Below, one piece after another: positions 1 to 8,992 of a stretch of DNA of 64,000 bases. This DNA comes from Gracilaria domingensis (lineage: Eukaryota; Rhodophyta; Florideophyceae; Gracilariales; Gracilariaceae). Within the stretch, counting starts at the first letter, position 1; every line of letters begins with the position of its first letter. The notes under the pieces were generated by a model that ran no database searches, was not told the DNA's origin, and was given only the letters and a program-made list of their open reading frames with translations. Both the position numbers and the translations under genes were made by a program. The stretch is taken from assembly GCA_022539475.1 (NCBI GenBank), contig VCMS01000167.1, positions 56,212-120,211 on the forward strand, read 5' to 3'.

Positions 1-105
1 GTACCATCTCGTTTCGCAGGGGTTCAAGTGCCTACCAATTGCTGATGAAAGAACAGAGTAAACTCTTGGTCTGGTTCCAGTCTGCGAACCATTCTTAGTT
101 TTTCT

Positions 106-1131
106 TCACTTCAAGAATTTCTCAATGACACAGTCAGAAACAAGCTCATTGTGCACGAACTGAGCTGCGTCCAGTATCATTTTGCTGGGATGCGAAAAGT
201 TCCCATTCATTCCCTCGTATATATCCTTACCAAGGAGAGGGTCCAGAACTTCAATAGTCACTCTAAGCTTCATGAACATCTTTGTGGAATAAAAAGAAGT
301 AAAGACATTAGTATTTCATGAGAGAAGTGTGAGAATGGATACAATTTTGAACTAAAGCAATGGACTCACCTCTGCAACTTTGCACTTCTGTCGGATAAAT
401 GTGGTGTATTAGAACAGTGTTCGTAACGGGTACGGGTAACGAGAGAGTCAAGACAGTTTGAAATAAGAAACTCACCTTTGAGGAATCAAGAATACTCTCA
501 TTGCTTGAAAGAGTCTGCATCCCACACCGGAGAAGGTCTCTGATTTGACCCAGTACTTCCAACATCGCCTCATGCCTCTTTTCGATGATCGTATTATCAG
601 AATCTCTTTCTGATTGTACTTCACTAACCTGCTGACTTCTCGATGCATTTTTATATCTGCTGCAAAAGAGCAAAACTGTGATCTGAGTTCTTCTAGCAGT
701 GCGATGCCTTTCTTATGTTCATTTATCAGTTCTTTGACATGAATGATGAATGTGTCGTTCGCGATTGTGCCTCTTCCTCTTGGAGATTTGCTTATCCCTC
801 CTACGTTTGCTCGGGCAGTCATACGCTGTTCAGCTGAGCCTCTCACTCCGGCTGCAGCACTGGCACTTGTTCCAGTTCCCGTCCCGCTGACTGCATGTCC
901 GTCACTTGATGCCCTGACTCCCGCTGACCGACGACTACTGGATCTGGTTCTTTCTCTACCAGGAACGCGGCCATCATCTAATTCTCTGACCCCTGCTGTA
1001 CGAAGGTTACTTTTTTCACCTCCCGCTCGCCGTGCGCCACTGCCTCTATCCGAATCATTGGCTCCATCTGAGCCAGCGACATTTGGTCCGAGTTCGATAC
1101 CAGCACCTGTAGCAACTCTGCGTGGAGGCAT
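106..1131 (-). CDS. Accessory (TnpA-like position) protein of element 1, spliced or broken
   Basis: The ATG at 1131-1129 opens a frame (MPPRRVATGAG...) to a stop at 472. Its first about 130 residues are low-complexity, rich in Gly, Ser, Arg and Ala. A helical stretch follows (ELINEHKKGIALLEELRSQF), suggesting a short coiled coil. Downstream, a second open stretch at about 106-268 reads like coding sequence (MFMKLRVTIEVLDPLLGKD...) and is preceded on the minus strand by a pyrimidine-rich tract ending in AAG/ATG that resembles a 3' splice site, so the gene probably has introns between. The protein is not recognised. Its place beside a transposase, repeated in two other elements here, suggests a DNA-binding or transposition-helper role; this is inference. 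Exact exon limits are not resolved. Confidence 0.4.
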
Positions 1132-1491
1132 TTCAAACAGCGGCTTACTCGAAAAGGTACGCTCTAGGATGTGCTCGCCACGAAAGCATAAGAGCAAGCG
1201 CTTGAAGTTGAACTAGATTAGCTTTGCAGAAGAGAAACGGGTGAGCAAATCTCTCATGAAGAGAGCACCATTCTCACTGCGACCTTCCGGTTGAGCCGAC
1301 CTCCAGTGACTGCTTACCCTATTTCCCCCAAAGTTTTCTACCGTTTCGGTTCGCCTTTTTAAGCGTGTGGAGTCAGAAAAAAACTTGTTCTACAATGTCC
1401 CATTTCTAAGTGAGTTAAGAAAATTGATATTAGCAAAGTAGCAACGTCCGCCATTCTAGTTAATTATCCCTTCTCACCGCCGTCTTATCAA
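1132..1491. promoter_or_regulatory. Divergent intergenic region of element 1
   Basis: These 360 bp separate the start of the minus-strand accessory ORF (1131) from the plus-strand transposase ORF (1492). A shared bidirectional promoter is expected from the head-to-head layout. I see no clear TATA box or repeat. Confidence 0.3.
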
Positions 1492-3729
1492 ATGAGGTCT
1501 CAAGCCATTGGGCGTTCTGGGTTTAGTCACAAGTGCACAGCCTGTCGCAGGCACTTCGCTAATAAGTTGCAATTCGAAAATCACATCACGGGCACTGATC
1601 ATGGAGTAGTTCCTAATTACGAGGAAAGTAGCGAGGAAGAAAGCTATAGAGCCGTCGCCTATGGTATGCTTGACCTCCTCTCAATGCATTCCGTAGAACA
1701 GCAAAAAGAAAACTCTGCTATGCTTCGACGGGACGAACCATCTGAGATTCAAGGAGAGTGCCCTCTCCTTGGTTCCAAATTTTGTAACAGTCCATCTTCT
1801 GATGTCGATAACTACAAATTCGGAAGTGATTGCAGTCAAATCATGTCACCGGAAGAGAAACAGTTTCCGCCTTTCCAACCAAGAAAGTTGCCAGTGGATC
1901 ATGGGGATGCAGCAGTCCAGGCATGGGTCTTTTCCAAATCTCAGGGAGATACATCCATCCCCATCTTTTCAGATATTAACAGGCCATGCCCAGATTTTGG
2001 GGAGCTGAGCGATGCTGTCAGAGCAACACTTGAGTATTGTTCAGAGAATACTGTGACATTAGCCCAGTCGAAGAAATTGTACGATCTGCTCTCCGTATTT
2101 GAGAGGTCTCTTCCCGTTCGATTCCGATATCTCAAGAACCAATTCAAAAGCCGTGGCGCGTTTGCGTCGTACCTACTGAGAGAAAGGAAGCACAGAATAC
2201 GGTCAGAACTAAAGAGGACAGCTATCATAAAGACTGACAATGGAACGAACTGTTCTGGAGTGTTCCGAAATGTTTCAAAACTTGTGATCCAGGTCTTACA
2301 TGACAATGCCGGTGTTGAATCCATAATTCCGTACGGCGAACGGCAGAAGGAAGGACAAAGAGTGTATTCAGCTCCACGGAATAGCAATGCAATGGGAGAG
2401 TACCAAGAGATTATTAATGAGGAGCATGATCTCATAGTGCTTATCGACCTGTACTGTGACTCGACAATACTTAGTTCTTCTGGCTCTCAGAGCGCAAATA
2501 TTGTGAGAGTGCGATTCGGGAACATATCCGGAGCATCTCGAACATGTAATGAAGTGGATATTGTGCCTGTAATGCTTGAGGAAGCGAATTGCCTTTTTTC
2601 TTCGAGGTATCACCAAGAAAAACATGAGCTGTGGCATAGATTCATGTTCCTTGTCATCGAAGACATTACAAAAGTTTCGCGTAATGGTGTGAGCATCGAA
2701 GGGAGAACGATATACCGTCGACTGGGAATTCAAGTGGCAGACCAAGTTCAAGAACGACCGTCCTGTGGTCGCAAAGGACACGATAGCTTCTTTGACTGTT
2801 CCCATTGTATGATGCTCTCTAGACTTAGAGAGTCCCGCAACCCCGATACCCAGCGTGACAGAAAGGGGGGAAGAAACGAAGCATACGATTCTGGTGCTGC
2901 TTCGTCAAGCTCTCTTGGCACTGTACATTCTTTGCAGAGTCATGTAACAAATGAAAATTGTGAAGACCCAAAAGAGAGCCTACTAGAAATACAAACTGGT
3001 TCTCGTTCCTTCTCTGCTCGTGATGTGTATCAAACTGTCACGGCTCAAATACGGGTAGCCAGGTCAAGAATTACAAAGCCGGACAACAATACTCAGCAAC
3101 CAGTCTCACGGAAACCACTATTACAGGCTGACATAGGATACCTCGACTCGGTGAGCGCCATGCAATACAAAACAGTTCTCTCCACGTTCGCTGGGTCAGG
3201 ATCGTTCCCTTACCGACTATATGCTTCGAATGGATTCGATATCCCTCATGTTTTCGAGCACGGCATAATGAGACAAATAAAGGATGATGCCTTCTACATA
3301 TTTGAGAAAGCAGTAGAGTACAGCGGTATGTCGAAGGGTTTGGCGACGGACATTGCAAATCAACGAATTCTTGATCTTCCTCCGCCTTGCAGGTTGCAAA
3401 GGTTCGCACCGTTTCAAAAAAACAAAGAAGAGAAGCATGCCGGTATTACCGGGAAAATGAGGAGGGATCTAAACCCATATTTGTGGTACGCAGTCATGGG
3501 AATCTCGCCTAGTACCATTCCAGACAACGACCGGTTCCTCCAGCTTCTCCTACAGATTCATCTCCTACAACGGCGCCTTTTCGCAATAAATTCCTCTGCC
3601 GATTCCGCTCTGCGAACAACCCAAGATATACAGCCAATCGGCCAGTTGGGTTTTGAGGTAGGAAAAGGAATTTCTAATCTTCTTAACTGCAGAACCAACA
3701 CAAGGATGCAAAATGTTTCATATACCTAA
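1492..3729 (+). CDS. Plavaka/CACTA-like transposase with N-terminal C2H2 finger (element 1)
   Basis: The 745-aa ORF starts with one C2H2 zinc finger (CTACRRHFANKLQFENHITG, about residues 17-37). A central region follows with the layout of Plavaka/tnp2 transposases: DLYCDSTIL..., then a VRFGNIS...EVDIVPVML segment, a Cys pair (CSHCMM, about 436) and DIPHVFEHGIMRQIKDD, which sits where the family has a D-P-x-H...H motif. The C-terminal part (LNPYLWYAVMGISPSTIPDN...) is conserved in style with the 58.2-kb transposase. The family call rests on layout and motif resemblance, not on a computed alignment. The frame closes at 3729, while related sequence resumes at 3992, so an intron (possible GT-AG near 3658-3692) or a frameshift probably breaks the gene. 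Probably non-autonomous now. Confidence 0.5.
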   Translation: MRSQAIGRSGFSHKCTACRRHFANKLQFENHITGTDHGVVPNYEESSEEESYRAVAYGMLDLLSMHSVEQQKENSAMLRRDEPSEIQGECPLLGSKFCNSPSSDVDNYKFGSDCSQIMSPEEKQFPPFQPRKLPVDHGDAAVQAWVFSKSQGDTSIPIFSDINRPCPDFGELSDAVRATLEYCSENTVTLAQSKKLYDLLSVFERSLPVRFRYLKNQFKSRGAFASYLLRERKHRIRSELKRTAIIKTDNGTNCSGVFRNVSKLVIQVLHDNAGVESIIPYGERQKEGQRVYSAPRNSNAMGEYQEIINEEHDLIVLIDLYCDSTILSSSGSQSANIVRVRFGNISGASRTCNEVDIVPVMLEEANCLFSSRYHQEKHELWHRFMFLVIEDITKVSRNGVSIEGRTIYRRLGIQVADQVQERPSCGRKGHDSFFDCSHCMMLSRLRESRNPDTQRDRKGGRNEAYDSGAASSSSLGTVHSLQSHVTNENCEDPKESLLEIQTGSRSFSARDVYQTVTAQIRVARSRITKPDNNTQQPVSRKPLLQADIGYLDSVSAMQYKTVLSTFAGSGSFPYRLYASNGFDIPHVFEHGIMRQIKDDAFYIFEKAVEYSGMSKGLATDIANQRILDLPPPCRLQRFAPFQKNKEEKHAGITGKMRRDLNPYLWYAVMGISPSTIPDNDRFLQLLLQIHLLQRRLFAINSSADSALRTTQDIQPIGQLGFEVGKGISNLLNCRTNTRMQNVSYT

Positions 3730-3991
3730 TCATCTTTTCGACTTCGGGTGTATTAGGAAGGGTTCGACGGATACCAACGAAACAATGCAAAAAGGGACAA
3801 AAGAAACCTATTCATGCTCCAATGGTCATCTTCAAAACCTTGCGCAACAGATCTTGAGTGCAAGATGAAACTTGAGCTCCTCTCCGTTGCGTGAATGACA
3901 GCAAAGATCACCGAGCTAGTCACACTCACTGATAACCCGGAATGTAAACGAAAAACCCGAAAATATAGGCGATACTCCAAGCCTGCATCAG

Positions 3992-4624
3992 TTGCAAGCA
4001 CATGAGAACTGTGGTCAACTCGAAGGTTTATATCAAAGAACTATCGAGATCGTACTATCCTATTTTCATGGTGTTTGGCAAAAGCACGCCGAGTGTGTCG
4101 TTCTCAAATCCCAATCTATTGACGAGGCCAAAACAGCCATAAAAACAGAAGTTATGCCACTCACTAACCGTGAAATGTGGGAAGAAGTGAAAAGTGTGAG
4201 GTTTCTTTCGCAGTTCGAATGGTGTGACGATAATATGCACGACACAATTTATGCTAATGAGACTGTGTTCGGAAGAGAAGAACGCTACAAAAGAATTGCA
4301 TGCAATGAACGTTCACGACCATCTTACGGGATAATTGAAGTCATATTCCGTCCGCGAGGTCAGGTTGAACCCAAGGTTTTGCTCGTGCGGAAGCTGAGAC
4401 TCATAAAAAAAGAAAGGAATAATTCTCTGGTTGTTGATCGGTTTGATTATAAAAGGTTTGTGTACGATCTTCAGAACGGCCAGATTGAATTTGAGGTAGT
4501 ATCTTGCTCCTCATTTCCTCGAAAAGCGATAATACGTCCTGAACTCTACGTCATAGTCAAGCGTTTTGGACGAGAAATGCAGATGAACCGTATTCCAGAT
4601 ACGCCATTTATACGCAAGAAGTGA
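3992..4624 (+). CDS. C-terminal part of element 1 transposase
   Basis: This 210-aa frame (QAHENCGQLEGLYQRTIEIV...) directly follows the transposase ORF on the same strand after a 260-bp gap. Its second half is basic with alternating beta-like segments (VLLVRKLRLIKKE, VVDRFDYKRFVYDL), as in the C-terminal end of related transposases that carry a small domain after the catalytic core. It is read here as the last exon, or as a frameshifted tail, of the 1492-3729 gene. As a separate gene it would be unrecognised. Confidence 0.4.
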   Translation: MQAHENCGQLEGLYQRTIEIVLSYFHGVWQKHAECVVLKSQSIDEAKTAIKTEVMPLTNREMWEEVKSVRFLSQFEWCDDNMHDTIYANETVFGREERYKRIACNERSRPSYGIIEVIFRPRGQVEPKVLLVRKLRLIKKERNNSLVVDRFDYKRFVYDLQNGQIEFEVVSCSSFPRKAIIRPELYVIVKRFGREMQMNRIPDTPFIRKK

Positions 4625-4901
4625 GAATTCTTTGAAATAACAGGGGATAGGCATACGTCTCTTGCAGAGCAGTGTTGAGTGACAGTGGAAATTCTCTCCG
4701 TATGGTTCTACATCAGATTATGGTTCAGCAGGTATGCGATGTGGCGTACTTGGAGTAGGAGCGGAATGTTGGGAAAAGTTCTGTTGTGGAATTGTCGGCT
4801 CCTGAATAAGGAAAGAGTAACTTCACGTTGCTTCTGAGAAACATTCCCATGAAATACTGCAGCACCAAAACCGTCGAGAGAACCTTTAATGAATGTTTTA
4901 A

Positions 4902-4917
4902 CCCTTTTGGGACTGAA
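4902..4917 (+). repeat. Left terminal inverted repeat of piggyBac element
   Basis: CCCTTTTGGGACTGAA directly after the TTAA at 4898-4901. It matches the right end as a perfect reverse complement. Confidence 0.92.
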
Positions 4918-5154
4918 AGTTCTTAAGTACCACCCAGATAGACTTAAGAAGGCCAATCAGAATGTAGTAAATGGCTGGCTATGTTATTCAGATAGCAGCT
5001 CTGGAATCAACACGCTTGAGCGCCAGTTGCAATCGAGTACTGCTGTGCATTTTACCTGTTTTGAGCGGAGCGCTATCACACTCAATCCTTGTCCTCACTC
5101 GCGCACCTGCACTTTGAGGCTCTCAGATCATTCAAAATTATCTTTCTCGCTACG

Positions 5155-5670
5155 ATGGACCAACATGGCAATTTTACACCCTCCAAACCACGCGCAGCAC
5201 TACATCTCACCACGTCCAAACGTGGAACCGCGACCAATTTATCTGTTTCTCGTGGACCACAATCACAACATCCTGCCGAAGACCGTAACGTAGTTTCATC
5301 TCTCGAATTCCATCCCGACGTCTTGACGTCGAACGACCAACCGAAGTCGACTCATTTTCGCGCAACAATCCCTACAGTAACCACTGCAAACGAAGATGTA
5401 GCGTGTGTAAAATGCGGTGGCACTCCTTGCTATTGGTTGAAGCTAGGGACGATTGTCATCAGCAAAACCAAAGTCACATATCTCGCCCTAGGTGAACCGA
5501 GCAAGAACAACAACGTGGCTCGTAAAACAGCCTACAAAACGTACGTCTACGAGCGTTATGGATTCTTAGGCGTACATAACCGAGTGAAACTACCGCATTG
5601 TGTTCTCGAAGCCATGAGGGCAATATGGCCGGATGAATCAGGGGCTTACATGGGATTGAACAAAGAATAA
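5155..5670 (+). CDS. Accessory ORF of the piggyBac element, Cys-pair domain protein
   Basis: The first ATG in frame (5155) gives 171 aa. The N-terminal about 75 residues are polar and low in structure. The C-terminal part holds CVKCGGTPCYW, then RKTAYKTYVYERYGFLG, NRVKLPHCVLEAMRAIWPD and a final YMGLN. I recall similar compact C-x2-C-G...P-C and GYLG...LP-x-CV sequences from transposon-rich protist genomes, but I cannot name a family. It could be a zinc-binding fold. It ends 2 bp before the stop of the opposing transposase, so the two genes are tail to tail. Because it lies inside the TIRs, it probably belongs to the element rather than being captured by chance. Unlike the transposase, this frame is open throughout. 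Confidence 0.6.
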   Translation: MDQHGNFTPSKPRAALHLTTSKRGTATNLSVSRGPQSQHPAEDRNVVSSLEFHPDVLTSNDQPKSTHFRATIPTVTTANEDVACVKCGGTPCYWLKLGTIVISKTKVTYLALGEPSKNNNVARKTAYKTYVYERYGFLGVHNRVKLPHCVLEAMRAIWPDESGAYMGLNKE

Positions 5671-5672
5671 CT

Positions 5673-7560
5673 TTAGTTCTTGTGGAGTACCTTTGCTGTC
5701 GACAACGTAGCGCTTACCTTGTTCCCCCTTCGGCGGCGACCTTTGCCCGATAGGATTCGATCAGCCGCGACTATGGATTCGTAGACGTCACGGCGTATGT
5801 GGCGTAATCTTTCTTTGTTATGGTAAAATGCGAAACGGTTTACGTGGAACCCCTTTCGATATTCGCTGCACGAGTACATGGTGTACTTTCCACCTTTGTG
5901 TGGTTCAAGAAGAGTACAGAGAAGGCACAGAACGCTCTTTCGACCCTCCGTCTCGAGCAAAACGTGAGCTTGTATCGTACTGGTCATGATGGGAGCCGTT
6001 TGGTTTTGGGTACTCTGAGAAAGAGGTCTGGTTACCACCTTCTGCTGCTTGTAATCGACATGTTCAGATACAAGCTGCTGTATTATGCGATACTTCATTT
6101 GAGCGACATCAATGATTGATTCACCTTCGTTTGACATTGCGTTCAGCAGGGCGTGAGCATTCATAATGCTCGAATCGAGGACAAAAGTAAGCAGGCTCAT
6201 TGGAACTCTTCTCTCCTTCCGCAACGTGGCTGATGTGGATCTCAGTTGATCAAAGCGGTCAACTTTGTTCATGAAAAGGTTGTATGCGACTATCACAGAA
6301 GGAACTTGAAATGTCGTACGACTCATTGCCTCGTCACCAGTCCACCTTCCTAATGAAGCCAAGCCGTGCACACATTTTATGGCATGATGATCATTACTCT
6401 GAATGCGTTCTGAAGGTGTAGCCGCTAAGTCGTTCGTGTAAAACGTTACTAAGGCACGGTCCTTGAAGACAATAAATCCTAGCGTTCTTGATATTTTCAA
6501 TGGCCTTTTTCATTGCGGGACGATTCACCCCATCAACGTTGTTGAAACGGACTTGCCGAGAACTCTACACTCGCCGTCAGAGAGACTATCGAGTTGACGC
6601 GCGAGAACATGACGAGTGTAGAAGTTATCCATTATTATCAACATCCCAGTCACTGGCGTAGAGTGCAAGTGAGTCTGATGTGCGAGCTAGCTGTGTGCAC
6701 CATACTCCTGCTCCTGCTAAAAATGGGTTATGTCTAACTCGATGGATTAACTCAGCAGCACGCTCTGGTGAGCTGATAGAGAGGATTTGGCTACGAAGCT
6801 ACCATCTATCTTTCGCTGCACTGCGCCACGGAGAGCTCGAAACAAGTTTGTATATCTCTGGACCGGGCTTTGTCCGGAATGAATTCCGGACCCATTGTCT
6901 TGAAGACTGTGCAAATATGCGTGCGGCCACCCAACGACCCCGTGAAAACGAATTCCAAACTTGACAGGTTTAGACTTCATGTATGAGCGAGCACGCGTTC
7001 GCCCTTTACACCTCACAGTGTTTTCATCGAGAGTGCTCACTCCAACTGGAACAGCTAGCGTAGCAGCGTTTCTGGCATAGTGCTCGTGCAATTGTCTGCT
7101 ATGCCATAATAGATCTGAGAGAGCGACATCATGATCGTACGCCGGACACATTCGTAAGGCTGCTCGAATGGAAAAAACGAGTCCCTTCCCATTACCTTCT
7201 TGACGAAGGGAATTCAGAGCAGCTCGGAGGAACCAGTAGTTCTTTAGTCTATTCAAACGATGAACCAACGTTGCAAGTTCGAGGCCAATATAGGCAATTA
7301 GCACGTCCATTTGAAACGCTTTAGTTCTTTTACCGAGCTTTATTAGCTCAGCGCTCGTCCACAAACGAAGACAATTGAAGAACGAACTGTTCCAAAATAA
7401 AAGAAACAATCCAAGCTCTTTCTGGTGCGCATACGATCTTCGAATAAGCGGCTCTTTGGCTAAGTACAAGCTGCTGCGTTTCCGCCACTCCGCGCAATAT
7501 GGAAATTGTTCATATACTTTTGGTCCTTCCGCAGCCCAAGCGCTGTAACCAGAAACTCTT
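5673..7560 (-). pseudogene. piggyBac transposase (DDE_Tnp_1_7), frameshifted
   Basis: Read right to left, about 7560-6747 encodes the N-terminal core (YIGLELATLVHRLNRLKNYW matches the family's conserved 'mg..rlP...yW' region). About 6660-6540 encodes GMLIIMDNFYTRHVLARQL, the D-N-F-Y-T motif around a catalytic Asp. 6500-5673 encodes the C-terminal part with VIVAYNLFMNKVDRFDQLRS, holding the last catalytic Asp, and a Cys/His-rich tail (CLLCTLLEPHKG...). These pieces lie in different frames: the core breaks near 6745 and again near 6530, where NVDGVNRPAMKK continues in a shifted frame. The gene is therefore dead unless it has several small introns. Transposase identity is secure from the motifs and from the TTAA/TIR context. 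Confidence 0.82.
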
Positions 7561-8217
7561 TGTGGTCAAATGAGTCCCAGAATCACTACATAACAGTGTC
7601 AAAGTTACACTCATAGTCGTCAGAAGTTGCTGTCGTTTGGCTTCGCGCGCTTAAAATGTGTGGCGGTACTACCTCTTTCTCGATGCTGTGTTTGTCATCA
7701 GCTTCAATTTAGGGACTGAGAGTACTACTGTTTCGTAGTCACAAAAAAGGATTCCAGAGCTTAGTAGGTAATGGGATGGGTTATTGGGAAACTGGTGTGT
7801 AGAATGCGGACAGGCGTACCGCTTTAGTTACAGACTGCATGGTCAGTCCGTTTTGCTGTTTTATGGTCGGTATCGCAATCAATCTTGGTTTTATGTTCGG
7901 TCTGGAAAGCCGCCATCATTTCCAAAATCACAAGCGCAAATTGACATCGTGACCTTCAGGGAAGATACAGCTGATATTTTTATGTGCACAGTACCCACGG
8001 TGTTAAGTAAAGGGTTTGTATTGGAGGAAGGAATGTACCACAACAGGTTTATTCATTGGTTGTATGTAGAAAGGACTGATTAGGAACCAATGGAATGGGT
8101 TGTGTTTAATGCTATTGAGAAAGACGTAAGAAAAACGAACAAGTGGCGTCCTAAAATCCAACAATCGTCGACATATTCATATGAGAGTAAGCGCTTAACT
8201 CTTTTGAGACGGTTTGT

Positions 8218-8516
8218 TTATGTCTAGTGAGCTAGACATAAGCAGGCAACACGATTGGGTAGCCGCTATAACAAATTGTTGTCAGTGCGCCATTTTTCTG
8301 CTTGGCTTATGTGTAGCTCACTAGGCATAAGCAAAACATCTTCTCAATTGGCTGTGAATTCAATCGGTTTGAAATCAAACTAGTAACATTCGAATTCGGG
8401 TACCACGTGTATTTCAATGAACATGGTTTGTTACACGGCTCTACGTCAGCCGCCTAATCGAGCCATTATTTTTTTTCTCATTGGCTATTTCTTATGTCTA
8501 GCTCACTAGACATTAG
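8218..8516. repeat. Subterminal palindromic repeats of the piggyBac element
   Basis: Three related near-palindromes occur at 8218-8241, 8305-8332 and 8491-8516. All share the core CTTATGTCTAGCTCACTAGA or its complement, and the first is in the opposite orientation. A fourth partial copy is at about 8543-8559. Repeated subterminal sites are typical transposase-binding sites; that role is inferred. No convincing gene lies between the transposase start and the right end. Confidence 0.65.
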
Positions 8517-8564
8517 AACTTTTAGTCCCAAAAGGGTTGAGTGCTATCTCGCTAGACTTGAGCG

Positions 8565-8580
8565 TTCAGTCCCAAAAGGG
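8565..8580 (-). repeat. Right terminal inverted repeat of piggyBac element
   Basis: TTCAGTCCCAAAAGGG directly before the TTAA at 8581-8584. A near-copy of the same motif lies about 45 bp further inside (about 8521-8537), so the right end has a doubled terminal motif. Confidence 0.92.
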
Positions 8581-8588
8581 TTAATTTT

Positions 8589-8631
8589 GGCCTCATATTA
8601 TGAGGCCAATTGACCTCATACGAGGTCAATT
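8589..8631. repeat. Two adjacent perfect palindromes beside the TTAA target
   Basis: GGCCTCATATTATGAGGCC (8589-8607) is followed without a gap by a 24-bp near-perfect palindrome AATTGACCTCATA|CGAGGTCAATT (8608-8631). They start 4 bp outside the piggyBac right target duplication. Each shares the CCTCATA core, so they may be one duplicated foldback. Confidence 0.7.
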
Positions 8632-8992
8632 GTCGAATAGACTTCTACTGCATGACATGCAATCGGAGCAAGCGCTTTGGACGCGGACGCACACGTGTTG
8701 CGTCAATCCACGTTTCGGCTTGCTTGAGGCCGACGAGCATCAACATCCACGGCGTTGGTTTTAATTGGTGGTATAGAGAACTGTCAGCCAACACTGCCAG
8801 ATACAAACTGTCAAGTTGGCGGTGCCAATGACATGTCGCCATTCCATCGCTGCGCGGATCGTCTGTCGATTTGGGCAAACGCGTTCTCTGTGGGATCGGA
8901 CGTCCGCATTGCCTCCTACGCGTTGCGCAATTTGCTCACGTTTTCCCTGGCCTCTCTGCCTCGCAACTTCGAAGCCGCCGCCGCACGCTAAT

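Larger units (their letters stand above)
106..4624. mobile_element. CACTA/Plavaka-like DNA transposon 1 (degenerate, ends not found)
   Basis: A transposase-like gene runs on the plus strand (1492 onward, C-terminal piece 3992-4624) and a Ser/Arg/Gly-rich partner gene runs on the minus strand (about 106-1131), head to head across about 360 bp. The same two-gene content recurs at 48.2-52.6 kb and 57.8-63.4 kb, which is the main reason to call an element. I could not find CACTA-type terminal inverted repeats or a target duplication. The left end may lie outside the window. The extent given is only that of the coding parts. The piggyBac element starts 277 bp to the right. Confidence 0.5.
4902..8580. 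mobile_element. piggyBac-type DNA transposon, complete ends
   Basis: The element is 3,679 bp long and bounded by perfect 16-bp terminal inverted repeats (CCCTTTTGGGACTGAA at 4902-4917, its complement at 8565-8580). The flanks are TTAA on both sides (4898-4901 and 8581-8584), the piggyBac target-site duplication. Inside are a minus-strand transposase relic (5673 to about 7560) and a convergent plus-strand accessory ORF (5155-5670). The right subterminal region holds repeated palindromes and a second copy of the TIR motif at about 8521-8537. Intact ends with a broken transposase suggest it could only be moved by a transposase supplied elsewhere. Confidence 0.9.

Noticed and set aside
743-1216. 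157-aa plus-strand frame rich in Pro/Leu
   Set aside because: Antisense to the accessory ORF of element 1, whose Ser/Arg/Gly pattern and start fit better.
7784-8083. 99-aa frame near the right end of the piggyBac element
   Set aside because: It has no ATG near its start and no recognisable motif; it may be part of the transposase 5' region on the other strand or non-coding.
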